DNA from: Chloroflexota bacterium
GTDB taxonomy: Bacteria > Chloroflexota > Anaerolineae > Anaerolineales > Villigracilaceae
Assembly (NCBI GenBank): GCA_026389975.1
Contig: JAPLGV010000310.1
Span: 1-7,496 of the forward strand
Direction of reading: 5' to 3'
Length of the DNA stretch: 7,496 nucleotides
A program made the position numbers and the translations under genes. Shown here piece after piece: positions 1 through 6,682 of this stretch (within the stretch, counting starts at the first letter, position 1; every line of letters begins with the position of its first letter). Under the pieces are notes generated by a model. That model saw only the letters and a list, made by a program, of their open reading frames with translations, did not search any database and was not told where the DNA came from.

Positions 1-46
1 ACACAAAGGATAAGTGATGAAGACTTTTCCTTCGTGACCTTTGTGT
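1..46. repeat. Imperfect inverted repeat at left edge, downstream of the large gene
   Basis: ACACAAAGG at 1-9 is the exact reverse complement of CCTTTGTGT at 38-46, with a 28-nt spacer. It lies just past the 3' end of the minus-strand gene that stops at 69. It could be a weak 3' transcript hairpin or part of an intergenic repeat. The loop is long and no clear U tract follows on the minus strand within the window, so I do not call it a terminator. The window edge cuts off any extension. Confidence 0.3.
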
Positions 47-68
47 TTAGATGGTTTTTGCAGTAGAG

Positions 69-3000
69 TCATACATTCAAGTGGTGGACAACGCCATCTC
101 GTTGGAAGATATGTTTGCTGTTGACAGAATCTAAAACATGGCCTTCGATCTGTTGGGTGCTCCCATCGGTCATATGTACTTTAATATATGTTTCGTTTGA
201 AGCATGGAGTATTACCGGAACCTGGCAAATTGAGTAAGCAATGGAACCCGCCTGCAATTCCATTTGTTTCTGCTGCCCATCAACACTCCAATAGGAGAAT
301 ACCTTGGAATCGGCAAGAAATTCGTTCCTGTCCAGCAGCAGAAAGTCAAACACCAGATTACCGTTTTCGATGGAAAATCCAAGTTCCGCCTGGCGGATTA
401 GAATTTCTTCTTTGACCATCCCAGTCATGCCTGGTTGCTTAGCCCCGCGGCCTTTCGGTGTGTGTGAATAAGGGTCCGTAGGGAAAGCCCCGTAAACAGC
501 AGGGGTCTTATTGAAACTTTGTCCTTTGCAAAGATCAGCGTATTTTTCCAATAAACCCCGGATGGATGGTTCACTACTCGTACGCCGGATTGTTTCCTGC
601 ACTGCCTGCATTAGCTTGGAGACCATGTGCCAGTAAACACTTCCCAGACCCTCATAAGCAAAAAAGGTTCCGGAACGTCCAGTAAATTCATCATGGTTAA
701 AGATATCTTCAAACAAAGCCTCGATCTGCGCGGCCTCAGCCTTTACCAGTTCTGCATATTGAGGTTTGCGTTTGAGTGCATCGAGAGACCGCCTCACATC
801 TTTCAAGTTGCGGATATGGCCGTTGAAATGGTAGTTTCCATTTTCATCCCTGGTGATCAGAGTCTGATCCTGCGCCCTTACCAGTTCCAAAATAAGCGCC
901 AGGCCACTTACCTGGGCTTCCGTAATACAGTTCTTCTCGAGAAAACCCGGCAGATCCCGATCTGGATAGAGAATGTAACTGTGCTGGTCGGTCCGGTACA
1001 ATTTGCTGTGTCTCATGCTCTCCAGCAGCGCTAACGACTCTTCACCGGATAGCATCCCTGATGAAAGGAAGGCAACCTGGCCTTCCAACATTTCATAGAG
1101 ATGGCTGATGGACGCAAGCTTGGGATCAAGATGCAGAATGTTGTAAGCGTGATACAGTTTATCGCTGCGTTTGTTTGCGCGTAATGAATGATCTACATAT
1201 TGCAGGACCAGATCGAGAAATGCAACCATATCCGGGATCGGCAGTTGCGTCAATTCGCCTGAGAACCCATGGGAATAACAGTTCCCGCGATAATCACTCC
1301 CAGCCTGACCCAGCGCGTCCATCACGGCGCGTCTTTGTTTGTCATTGAAAGAATTTTTGAGCGCTCTCTGGAATCGGACCAGGATTTGGGATATCTGTAA
1401 ATAAAGTTCTTGAACTTCCCGGCTGATTTGAACTGTTCTGAGGGCACTCTGTTCCAACAACTGCTTGTAAAAAACGATGGTGCGTCGCAAATAGCACAAG
1501 GTTACAACCGACAACCCTTTGCCAACCAGGGCATTGTTGGCATCATTCCATTCGGGGCGTTGGGTGTTCATCCAGATGCCGCCTTCCGGGACAAAGTTCA
1601 CCAGCTTGGCGAGCAGCAGGGTGAGTAGTTTTTCTGCGAGATTGGCAAGGAGTATTTTCCCGGCGCGCGTAGATGTCAGTTTGCCATCCGTACCGCGTTC
1701 CTTCACCCGCAACTCGATCTCCCGTTCCAGACCCCAATCAAAATCAATAGTATTGTAAGGATCATCCTGTATATCCGTATAAGGTTTGATCCGATACGGA
1801 ACATTGGAATAACTGAACATTGGTTGGGCAAGAAATGCTTGAAGCTTGCCAGGGTGCACTCTGGCACTGACCTCCATCAGTTTTTGGAGATAGATGATTT
1901 GATGGTCACCCCAGTAGCCAATATTCGCCCAGGGATTGCTGGGTTCTGGAAGTTCCCATTCTATCCCCTGCCGAGTAATTCGATAAGGGTTGTACCCATC
2001 TAATGTTGTTGCGTTCAGGAATGTACAAATCATACTTTCAACATATTCCGGATAAGAATAGGCGAGAGCTTCCCAGTTTTGAAAAATATCGCGCCAGTTC
2101 CCTTCATAACCCAACTGCTGAGAGCCATCATCTTTTTTGATATTGATCGCAAAGCGATTCCAGGGGCGGCTGGGGTCACCATGTCGTCGGCTGAACGACA
2201 GGGGCAGGTAGGCATAACTCAAGCGGATTAGATCTGCTGAACCGCTTGCTTCCGAGCGGGCTTGAAGGGCGGAGATAGAGATATCAGGGGGCAATTCGGA
2301 GAAAAAAGGTGCTTTCTCAGCGAGAATCGGAGGATTACGAACCGATAAAAATTCGACGAAATCTTGTTTATGAACCTGGTATTGGTCAGCGAAAAGGCCG
2401 CCGCGCATCTCGTTGAACATTACGTTCGCAAAATGGTTGGCGCAGCGAAGTTGACTATGGGAGACCTGCAATCCATCGGCGCTGGCGACGATCTTCTCCA
2501 AATTTGTGTTATTCGATTCAATGTCGCGTTCCAGGGCATTTGCCAGGTTGGCCCGATTTTCTTTGAGACTTTTAGACAAACGGACGATCGCGGCGCTATC
2601 TTGGCTAACCTCTGCCACCAGATGCCATGAGTGTTCCATATCCGGAGCAAGGTTGAGGGTGGTATGCACAAAATAGGCACAACGCCGCCCACGCACATCT
2701 GTTTCCATTGTCACACCCATGCCAATGCGAAAGTCATCAAGTTGCACCGACGAGAGTAGATAGTCCACCTGATCAAGCCCAAGCTGCATAACCGTCGTCG
2801 CCAGAAGCGACTCACTGGGTTCAGCCAGGTCCGTCAGGGTTGAATTAAGTGCAAAGATAGCCAGACCGGTTTCAGTGTCCAGTTCACTGCGTTTATAGGC
2901 ATCCAAAAGGGGACTGAATATGTTCTGGGTCAACGATGTAATATTGGCGGGCATAATATTCTGAAGACCATCGACAAGCTCGATCTGGCAGGGTGACTCC

Positions 3001-3512
3001 CCCCAGTTTTGTAACCAGGTCGTCTTTACGAAGCCAAAGGTATCACTGGTTCGCCAGGCATAACGATAGGTCAACCCCAGGCTACGGTTATTTTCTTCAA
3101 AAATCAGCACCGTGCCAGCCACATTTTTGTAAATATTGCGTTCGATGCGATAAATCCCTTGTTGCCGCATTGAAAATGGCTCCCATGGGCTGGTCCGTTG
3201 TGCGCACGTGACAAGTAATATCGCCTTGTTTCCAGTGTTTTCGCTATTTTCGGTCAGCTTATCCTCTGTGTAGTAGGGGAAGAGAGACTGTTCGGCGCTG
3301 ATCCGACCAGCAGAAAGACCTCCGGTTGATGAGATAAAGAGCCAGTGATTGGAACTGCTGACGATGCTCATAAAGAACGGCTCTATGGCATCATAATTTT
3401 GAATTCTATAAAATATTTCGCCCAGTATGGTGACATACTCGCCCTTGACGGTTTGCTCTGACTGCTTTTGGGCAGTGTCACCAATGAAAATCGGAAGTGT
3501 TTTATTGTTCAT
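69..3512 (-). CDS. Large GH94-like (cellobiose phosphorylase-type) carbohydrate-active protein, specificity unknown
   Basis: This gene encodes 1147 residues. I recognise the general layout of GH94-related (alpha/alpha)6-barrel glycoside phosphorylases, not a characterised member. An N-terminal beta-rich region (about 1-310) is followed by a helical linker and a barrel core from about 360 to 1000. Conspicuous segments are SRRHGDPSRPWNRF (441-454), GNWRDIFQNWEAL (471-483), YWGDHQ (533-538), PEWNDANN (653-660) and GRGAKQPGMTG (1021-1031), ahead of a beta-type tail. The WND at 655-657 resembles the DWND catalytic-acid motif of GH94, making Asp657 the candidate general acid; this is inference. No signal peptide or membrane segment is visible, so a cytoplasmic location is likely, as for phosphorylases. 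The protein is longer than typical cellobiose phosphorylases (about 800 residues). I chose the ATG at 3512 because AAAAGGG lies 7 nt upstream. The longer frame begins with GTG at 3584 inside a hairpin loop. The gene stands alone, with no transporter or regulator beside it, so the substrate cannot be inferred. Confidence 0.8.
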   Translation of the reverse strand: MNNKTLPIFIGDTAQKQSEQTVKGEYVTILGEIFYRIQNYDAIEPFFMSIVSSSNHWLFISSTGGLSAGRISAEQSLFPYYTEDKLTENSENTGNKAILLVTCAQRTSPWEPFSMRQQGIYRIERNIYKNVAGTVLIFEENNRSLGLTYRYAWRTSDTFGFVKTTWLQNWGESPCQIELVDGLQNIMPANITSLTQNIFSPLLDAYKRSELDTETGLAIFALNSTLTDLAEPSESLLATTVMQLGLDQVDYLLSSVQLDDFRIGMGVTMETDVRGRRCAYFVHTTLNLAPDMEHSWHLVAEVSQDSAAIVRLSKSLKENRANLANALERDIESNNTNLEKIVASADGLQVSHSQLRCANHFANVMFNEMRGGLFADQYQVHKQDFVEFLSVRNPPILAEKAPFFSELPPDISISALQARSEASGSADLIRLSYAYLPLSFSRRHGDPSRPWNRFAINIKKDDGSQQLGYEGNWRDIFQNWEALAYSYPEYVESMICTFLNATTLDGYNPYRITRQGIEWELPEPSNPWANIGYWGDHQIIYLQKLMEVSARVHPGKLQAFLAQPMFSYSNVPYRIKPYTDIQDDPYNTIDFDWGLEREIELRVKERGTDGKLTSTRAGKILLANLAEKLLTLLLAKLVNFVPEGGIWMNTQRPEWNDANNALVGKGLSVVTLCYLRRTIVFYKQLLEQSALRTVQISREVQELYLQISQILVRFQRALKNSFNDKQRRAVMDALGQAGSDYRGNCYSHGFSGELTQLPIPDMVAFLDLVLQYVDHSLRANKRSDKLYHAYNILHLDPKLASISHLYEMLEGQVAFLSSGMLSGEESLALLESMRHSKLYRTDQHSYILYPDRDLPGFLEKNCITEAQVSGLALILELVRAQDQTLITRDENGNYHFNGHIRNLKDVRRSLDALKRKPQYAELVKAEAAQIEALFEDIFNHDEFTGRSGTFFAYEGLGSVYWHMVSKLMQAVQETIRRTSSEPSIRGLLEKYADLCKGQSFNKTPAVYGAFPTDPYSHTPKGRGAKQPGMTGMVKEEILIRQAELGFSIENGNLVFDFLLLDRNEFLADSKVFSYWSVDGQQKQMELQAGSIAYSICQVPVILHASNETYIKVHMTDGSTQQIEGHVLDSVNSKHIFQRDGVVHHLNV

Positions 3513-3519
3513 TATCTGG

Positions 3520-3526
3520 CCCTTTT
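3520..3526 (-). promoter_or_regulatory. Ribosome binding site that fixes the start of the large gene
   Basis: On the minus strand AAAAGGG ends 7 nt before the ATG at 3512. The alternative upstream GTG at 3584 has no such site and falls in the loop of a 20-bp hairpin, so this site decides the start. Confidence 0.6.
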
Positions 3527-3549
3527 CATAAACATTAAGGTAACTTCTC

Positions 3550-3612
3550 AAAAAAGTGGGGTGTTGGGGTGTGAAAGCGAGCACAGCTCGCTTTCACACC
3601 CCAACCTTCCCC
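3550..3612 (-). terminator. Rho-independent terminator / possible attenuator in the leader of the large gene
   Basis: A perfect 20-bp stem pairs 3563-3582 with 3586-3605 around a 3-nt loop. It is extended outward by a GGGG/CCCC helix (3558-3561 with the C run near 3609-3612) after a small asymmetric internal loop. Read on the minus strand, six T residues (3550-3555) follow two nucleotides after the extended stem. The U tract is on one side only, so the signal is directional toward the large gene. It ends about 40 nt before that gene's ATG, which leaves little room for a separate promoter. It may therefore act by attenuation or set a basal level through read-through. A palindromic mobile repeat with chance A residues beside it is the alternative. 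Confidence 0.6.
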
Positions 3613-3749
3613 CGAATTATTGAAAAGATACACATTAAGCGCTTATCCGAATCAATATTTGGCAGTTTCTTGCCCTCCATTTCGTTGTACTCCGTGATCA
3701 CTTCATCTAAGGGGATATTGAATTTGAACGAAAGGAAGGGGAGGGACAA
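3594..3749 (-). CDS. Possible small ORF (51 aa) in the leader, function unknown
   Basis: This frame starts with TTG, preceded by a perfect AGGAGG six nucleotides upstream, and runs 51 codons to a TGA inside the terminator stem. The product includes FNIPLDEVITEYNEMEGKK and ends RGKVGV. It is soluble, mixed in charge and looks protein-like, with no membrane segment and no run of one amino acid such as amino-acid attenuator peptides carry. It lies just downstream of the promoter at 3803-3811, so promoter, ribosome site, ORF and terminator form a compact unit. It could be a genuine small protein, a leader peptide or the tail of a decayed gene. The TTG start and lack of a recognised family keep confidence low. 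Confidence 0.3.
   Translation of the reverse strand: MSLPFLSFKFNIPLDEVITEYNEMEGKKLPNIDSDKRLMCIFSIIRGKVGV
3636..3645. promoter_or_regulatory. TAAGCGCTTA palindrome, LacI-family-operator-like
   Basis: A perfect 10-bp palindrome with a central CG, as in many LacI/GalR-family operators and cre-like sites. It lies in the leader between the promoter and the large carbohydrate-type gene, a sensible place for a sugar-responsive repressor. It also falls inside the possible 51-aa ORF and is short, so chance is a real alternative. No regulator gene is present in the window. Confidence 0.2.
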
Positions 3750-3790
3750 AAATGGCCTCCTGCATCAATTACGGAAAAAGTCTCGCTATC

Positions 3791-3811
3791 AATCCTTATA
3801 GGATTATAGCA
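3791..3811 (-). promoter_or_regulatory. Extended -10 promoter driving the leader and large gene, with start-site dyad
   Basis: On the minus strand TGCTATAAT is an extended -10 element (TGN at 3809-3811, TATAAT at 3803-3808). The -35 position has no good TTGACA match, which is tolerable for extended -10 promoters. Just downstream an AATCC/GGATT dyad spans 3791-3805 around a 5-nt centre and covers the expected transcription start near 3796; it could be an operator. This is the best promoter candidate upstream of the large gene. Confidence 0.5.
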
Positions 3812-4065
3812 TGTCGAAAGTGCTACAAATCTCTGTGCTCTTTTTTGGAATACCGAAGTGCGCGAGCATAAAGCAAGCCAAGGGAAAAAATCAGTTCACC
3901 TATCATCTCCGACGGAGATTACACCATTTATTGTGAAAGCGTAATTAACCTGCATGATTCGGCACTCTCTTTTTGGATATGTAGTATTCAGAACTTCAGT
4001 ACTGGATAATATTACTGCTCATTGCATAGATTTCTGAATTGAAGCGCCCAAAAAGTGAGGGAAAA
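3812..4065. other. AT-rich intergenic gap without a convincing gene
   Basis: About 250 bp rich in A and T. The only structure is a small ATCTCC/GGAGAT hairpin with a 3-nt loop at 3905-3919 and a CAGTACTG palindrome near 3998. Short minus-strand frames exist (19 and 27 codons), one of them hydrophobic, but none has a usable ribosome site. I see no tRNA or recognisable riboswitch. It may be the decayed remains of a gene. Confidence 0.4.
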
Positions 4066-4125
4066 ATGATGATTTGGATTCAAATGTTTACGCAGTACCC
4101 TGTAGTGCAGGAGGATTCCCGGTAG
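4066..4125 (+). CDS. Possible 19-aa ORF running into a terminator
   Basis: ATG at 4066 follows GAGGG with about 5 nt spacing and encodes MMIWIQMFTQYPVVQEDSR, then TAG inside the first arm and loop of the terminator hairpin. Such a tiny frame could be a leader peptide, part of a small RNA, or chance. A GATAAT at 4005-4010 is a weak -10 candidate without a matching -35. The end overlaps the 3' part of the convergent transposase fragment frame. Confidence 0.15.
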   Translation: MMIWIQMFTQYPVVQEDSR

Positions 4126-4967
4126 ATACCGGGAATTTTTCTTTCAAGCAAATTACTCTCCAGATGGGGTGGAGGCTTTATATGACTTACTGGTTCTGAC
4201 CAATAAGCACCATGGCCTGGTTCAGGTACTCCTCTGTCAATTCTCCGACGAGGGACGCCCGGAATCCTGAGGGAAGGCAGACGATAGAAATTGCCCCGGC
4301 GGCGACGTTCGAGATCTGCTTCCCGCTGGATGGCCCGGCGGGCACGGAAGGCCTGCTGGAGCAGGAGCAGGGCGGTGTATTTCTCCCAAGTCAGGTCTTC
4401 AGATGGGGAGAGTTGAACACGATTCCCGGCGATCACAAAGCAGCCCCGTTCGACGAGTTCATCCAGGGTCGCCTCGCCATAGACATTGAGATGCCAATGA
4501 AGCTGCTTATAGATGGCATGCATGTGACCCGTCCGGTAGAGGGCCGAGTAGAGGTCCTGACAGAGGCGCACAGGGTAATCGTCCGGTAAATCCTGCCAGC
4601 GGAGGCCGCCCGCCAGTTTCCACAGGATGCCTTCGAGGAGGATACGATCAGCGGGCAATGGTTTGCGGCGGCGGTATTTACGGGAGGAATCGAGTTCGTC
4701 ATGCAAGAAGAGGAAGGTTTCCTGCAGGAGCAGCCACTGGGCATCGGTGAGACAGCGAGATTCCCAGCCCAAATTCGCGTGTAAATTATTTAATTCTTGA
4801 GGAACGAATACCGGCCGGGAGGGAATGCCACGCCGCCCGAATTCCCAGCCGAGGAGAGCGGGCAGATTCCTGACCAGAGAGCGCAGATGCTCCTGCCTGC
4901 CGTTGAGTTCATGCAGGGCTTTGACAACTTTCAGGTGTGTTCCAATGAGGCAGGTGGCGAGGTGCTG
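4080..4967 (-). pseudogene. Decayed transposase fragment with DUF4096 / IS402-like domain
   Basis: The minus-strand frame is open from just after a TGA (4968-4970) to a stop at 4080. The recognisable core, LTDAQW through ILWKLAGGLRWQDLP to LYSALYRTGHM, is the DUF4096 N-terminal domain of IS402/IS5-type transposases, which precedes a DDE domain. No DDE domain follows. The first usual start in frame is TTG at 4772, with no good ribosome site. Plausible coding continues in frame upstream (ALHELNGRQEHLRSLV, then LPALLGWEFGRRGIPS), so the true N-terminus is probably lost. After FYRLPS the frame turns Arg/Pro-rich. One base less at the CCC run near 4271 would instead give GELTEEYLNQAMVLIGQNQ and a stop at 4187-4189, suggesting a single-base frameshift. 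IS21 insertion just upstream (4986) may have helped inactivate it. It could instead be an intact DUF4096-only protein of about 230 aa starting at 4772. Confidence 0.6.
4115..4144 (+). terminator. Rho-independent terminator, plus strand
   Basis: ATTCCCGGTA (4115-4124) pairs perfectly with TACCGGGAAT (4127-4136), followed by a T-rich stretch TTTTTCTTT on the plus strand. There is no T tract on the opposite side, so it ends transcripts moving rightward from the AT-rich gap. It lies just beyond the likely true stop (4187) of the convergent transposase fragment and may shield it, or end a small plus-strand RNA. Confidence 0.55.
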
Positions 4968-4985
4968 TCATTGACCGTGCTAATA

Positions 4986-5085
4986 TGTACCACGCGTAGC
5001 CGCCTGAATGTGTACCAGGCATGATCGCCCGTATGTGTACCACGCGTAGCCGCCTGAATGTGTACCACCTTCGGAGTGTGGCACA
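4986..5085 (+). repeat. Left-end array of four TGTACCA boxes at 25-bp period
   Basis: TGTACCA starts at 4986, 5011, 5036 and 5061, all in the same orientation and exactly 25 bp apart. The units form an A-B-A-C pattern: a 32-bp stretch (4986-5017) recurs identically at 5036-5067, unit B is a diverged version keeping CGCC and a final ATG, and unit C carries GAGTGTGG shared with the right end. IS21-family elements are known for such terminal multi-repeats, which are thought to bind IstA. The innermost box overlaps the expected istA promoter, so binding could also repress istA. Confidence 0.75.
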
Positions 5086-5087
5086 AT
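5059..5087 (+). promoter_or_regulatory. Weak candidate promoter of istA
   Basis: TGGCACAAT (5079-5087) reads as a degenerate extended -10, placing a start near 5094, between the terminal repeats and the istA ribosome site. The -35 position (about 5059-5064, TGTGTA) is poor and overlaps the innermost TGTACCA box. Position supports it more than sequence. Confidence 0.3.
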
Positions 5088-5160
5088 GCTTCCAGACTAA
5101 GATCTGGAGGCGACCGACATGAAGAGGAAGCATATGTATCACATACAGGACATCATCCGG

Positions 5161-5236
5161 CGATTACAGCTGGGCGAGAGCGAACGGCGTATCGCCAACG
5201 ATTACAGCTGGGCGAGAGCGAACGGCGTATCGCCAA
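5161..5236 (+). repeat. Perfect 38-bp tandem duplication inside istA
   Basis: The 38 bases at 5161-5198 (starting CGATTACAGC) are repeated without any change at 5199-5236. The repeat covers the codons for RLQLGESERRIA of the helix-turn-helix. As 38 is not a multiple of three, it shifts the frame. Perfect identity suggests a recent event or an assembly artefact. Confidence 0.9.
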
Positions 5237-6671
5237 GGATCTGCAAATTGCGCGGGGGACGGTTCACAAGTACTCCAAGATTGCGAAAGAGAAAGGGTAC
5301 CTGGAAAAGCCAGGCGCACAGCCGAGCGACAGTGGATTGATGGAAGCGCTGGGGCCGGGGGTGCAAGCTCCGCGGCAGGAATCCACGGTAGAGCCGTACC
5401 GGGAAAAAATACAGGATTGGGTGAACCAAGGGGTTGAGATGACCGCCATCTGGCTGCGGCTGCAAGAGAACTACGGATACAAAGGCGGGTATTCGTCCAT
5501 TCGGCGCTTTGTGCATCGGCTGAAACCGGTGGAGCCCGAAGCATTCGTGCGGGTTCACAGCGACCCGGGCGAGGATATGCAGGTTGATTTTGGGTCGGTG
5601 GGCCAGTTGTACGATCCGGCCACCAAGCGCATACGGACAGCCTATGTGTTTGTGGCGACGCTCTGTTACAGTCGCCACCAATATGCCGAACTGGTCTTTG
5701 ACCAGAAGGTGACGACCTGGATCGCCTTGCACAAACGGACGTTCGAATATTTTGGAGGGGTGCCGCAGCGGGTGATCCCGGACAATCTAAAAGCGGCGGT
5801 GTTGAAGGCCCTGGTGCATGATCCGATCCTGGGGGAGGCCTATCGGAGAATGGCACTCTATTATGGTTTTCTGATCAGCCCGACGATCCCGCACACACCG
5901 AGACACAAGGGGAAAGTGGAGAGTGGGGTGCATTACGTCCAGCGCAACTTCATGGCGGGCCAGGAATTTGTGGATATCAATGTCGGCAACGTGCACTTGC
6001 GTGACTGGATCTTGAACACAGCCGGGGTTCGCAAGCATGGCACCACCGGTGAGGCACCGCTGCACCTGTTCCACGAATTTGAGAAAGCCTGCCTGCAGCC
6101 ATTACCAGTGGAGCCCTTCCGGCTGTTGGAGATCCGCCCGGTGAATGTCCACCCGGATTGTCATGTGGTGATCACTGGGAGCTTTTATTCGGTGCCTTTT
6201 GGATATATTGGCCAGGAATTGGCGGCGCACGTGAGCGAGAACTTCGTAGAGATCTACAAAGGGCTGGAATTGGTCTCCACCCACCCGCACAGCACCCGGC
6301 CTGGACAATGGCATACCCGTTTGGAGGATTATCCACCCGCCAAAGCCGCTTACCTGATCCGCACCCCGGATTACTGCAAGAAGTTGGGGGCGAAGGTCGG
6401 CCCATCCACTCAGAGCGTGGTGGAGCAACTGCTGGCAGATCGGCCACTCGATCGCCTGCGTTCAGTGCAAGCCATCCTGAAGCTGGAAGAGAGCGTGGGA
6501 TCCAAACGTCTGGAAGCAGCCTGTGCACGCGCTGCCTATTTTGGGGATGTCCGCTATCGGCAGATCAAGCTGATCCTGAACGCAGCCCTGGATCGTGAGC
6601 CCCTGCCTGAAACGCAGCCTTTACAGCCTGCCCTCAGCCATGTCTTCGCCCGCAGTGGAGAAGAATTCTTC

Positions 6672-6677
6672 GGGAGG
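6672..6677 (+). promoter_or_regulatory. Ribosome binding site of istB within the end of istA
   Basis: GGGAGG lies 5 nt before the first and 8 nt before the second of two consecutive ATG codons (6683, 6686). It allows istB translation even if few ribosomes reach the istA stop because of the frameshift. Confidence 0.5.
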
Positions 6678-6682
6678 CACTC

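Noticed and set aside
627..1034. Plus-strand 135-codon frame opposite the large gene
   Set aside because: It is a shadow frame within a continuous 1147-codon coding region, with no independent signals.
3513..3584. 24-residue N-terminal extension of the large gene from a GTG at 3584
   Set aside because: The GTG is in the loop of a terminator-like hairpin without a ribosome site, whereas ATG 3512 has AAAAGGG at 7 nt.
3823..3906. Minus-strand 27-codon frame with a hydrophobic stretch (ELIFSLGLLYARAL) and an adjacent 19-codon frame upstream
   Set aside because: Both are very short. The GGAG before the 27-codon frame directly abuts the ATG, so it cannot act as a ribosome site, and no conserved family is recognised. 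They may be remnants but cannot be supported.
4212..4589. Plus-strand 125-codon frame opposite the transposase fragment
   Set aside because: It is the antisense shadow of the DUF4096 coding frame, with no ribosome site or family resemblance.
4797..5024. Plus-strand 75-codon frame running into the IS21 left end
   Set aside because: It is antisense to the coding-like upstream part of the transposase fragment and crosses the IS boundary.
4986..5085. CRISPR-like direct repeats
   Set aside because: The 25-bp units are contiguous with no unique spacers, and the same sequence recurs inverted at the other end of an IS21 element, so they are IS terminal repeats.
5058..5118. N-terminal extension of IstA from an ATG at 5058 (542-aa frame)
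   Set aside because: The ATG is inside the IS terminal repeat, lacks a ribosome site, lies upstream of the expected promoter start, and reads the first duplicate out of frame into non-IstA-like sequence.
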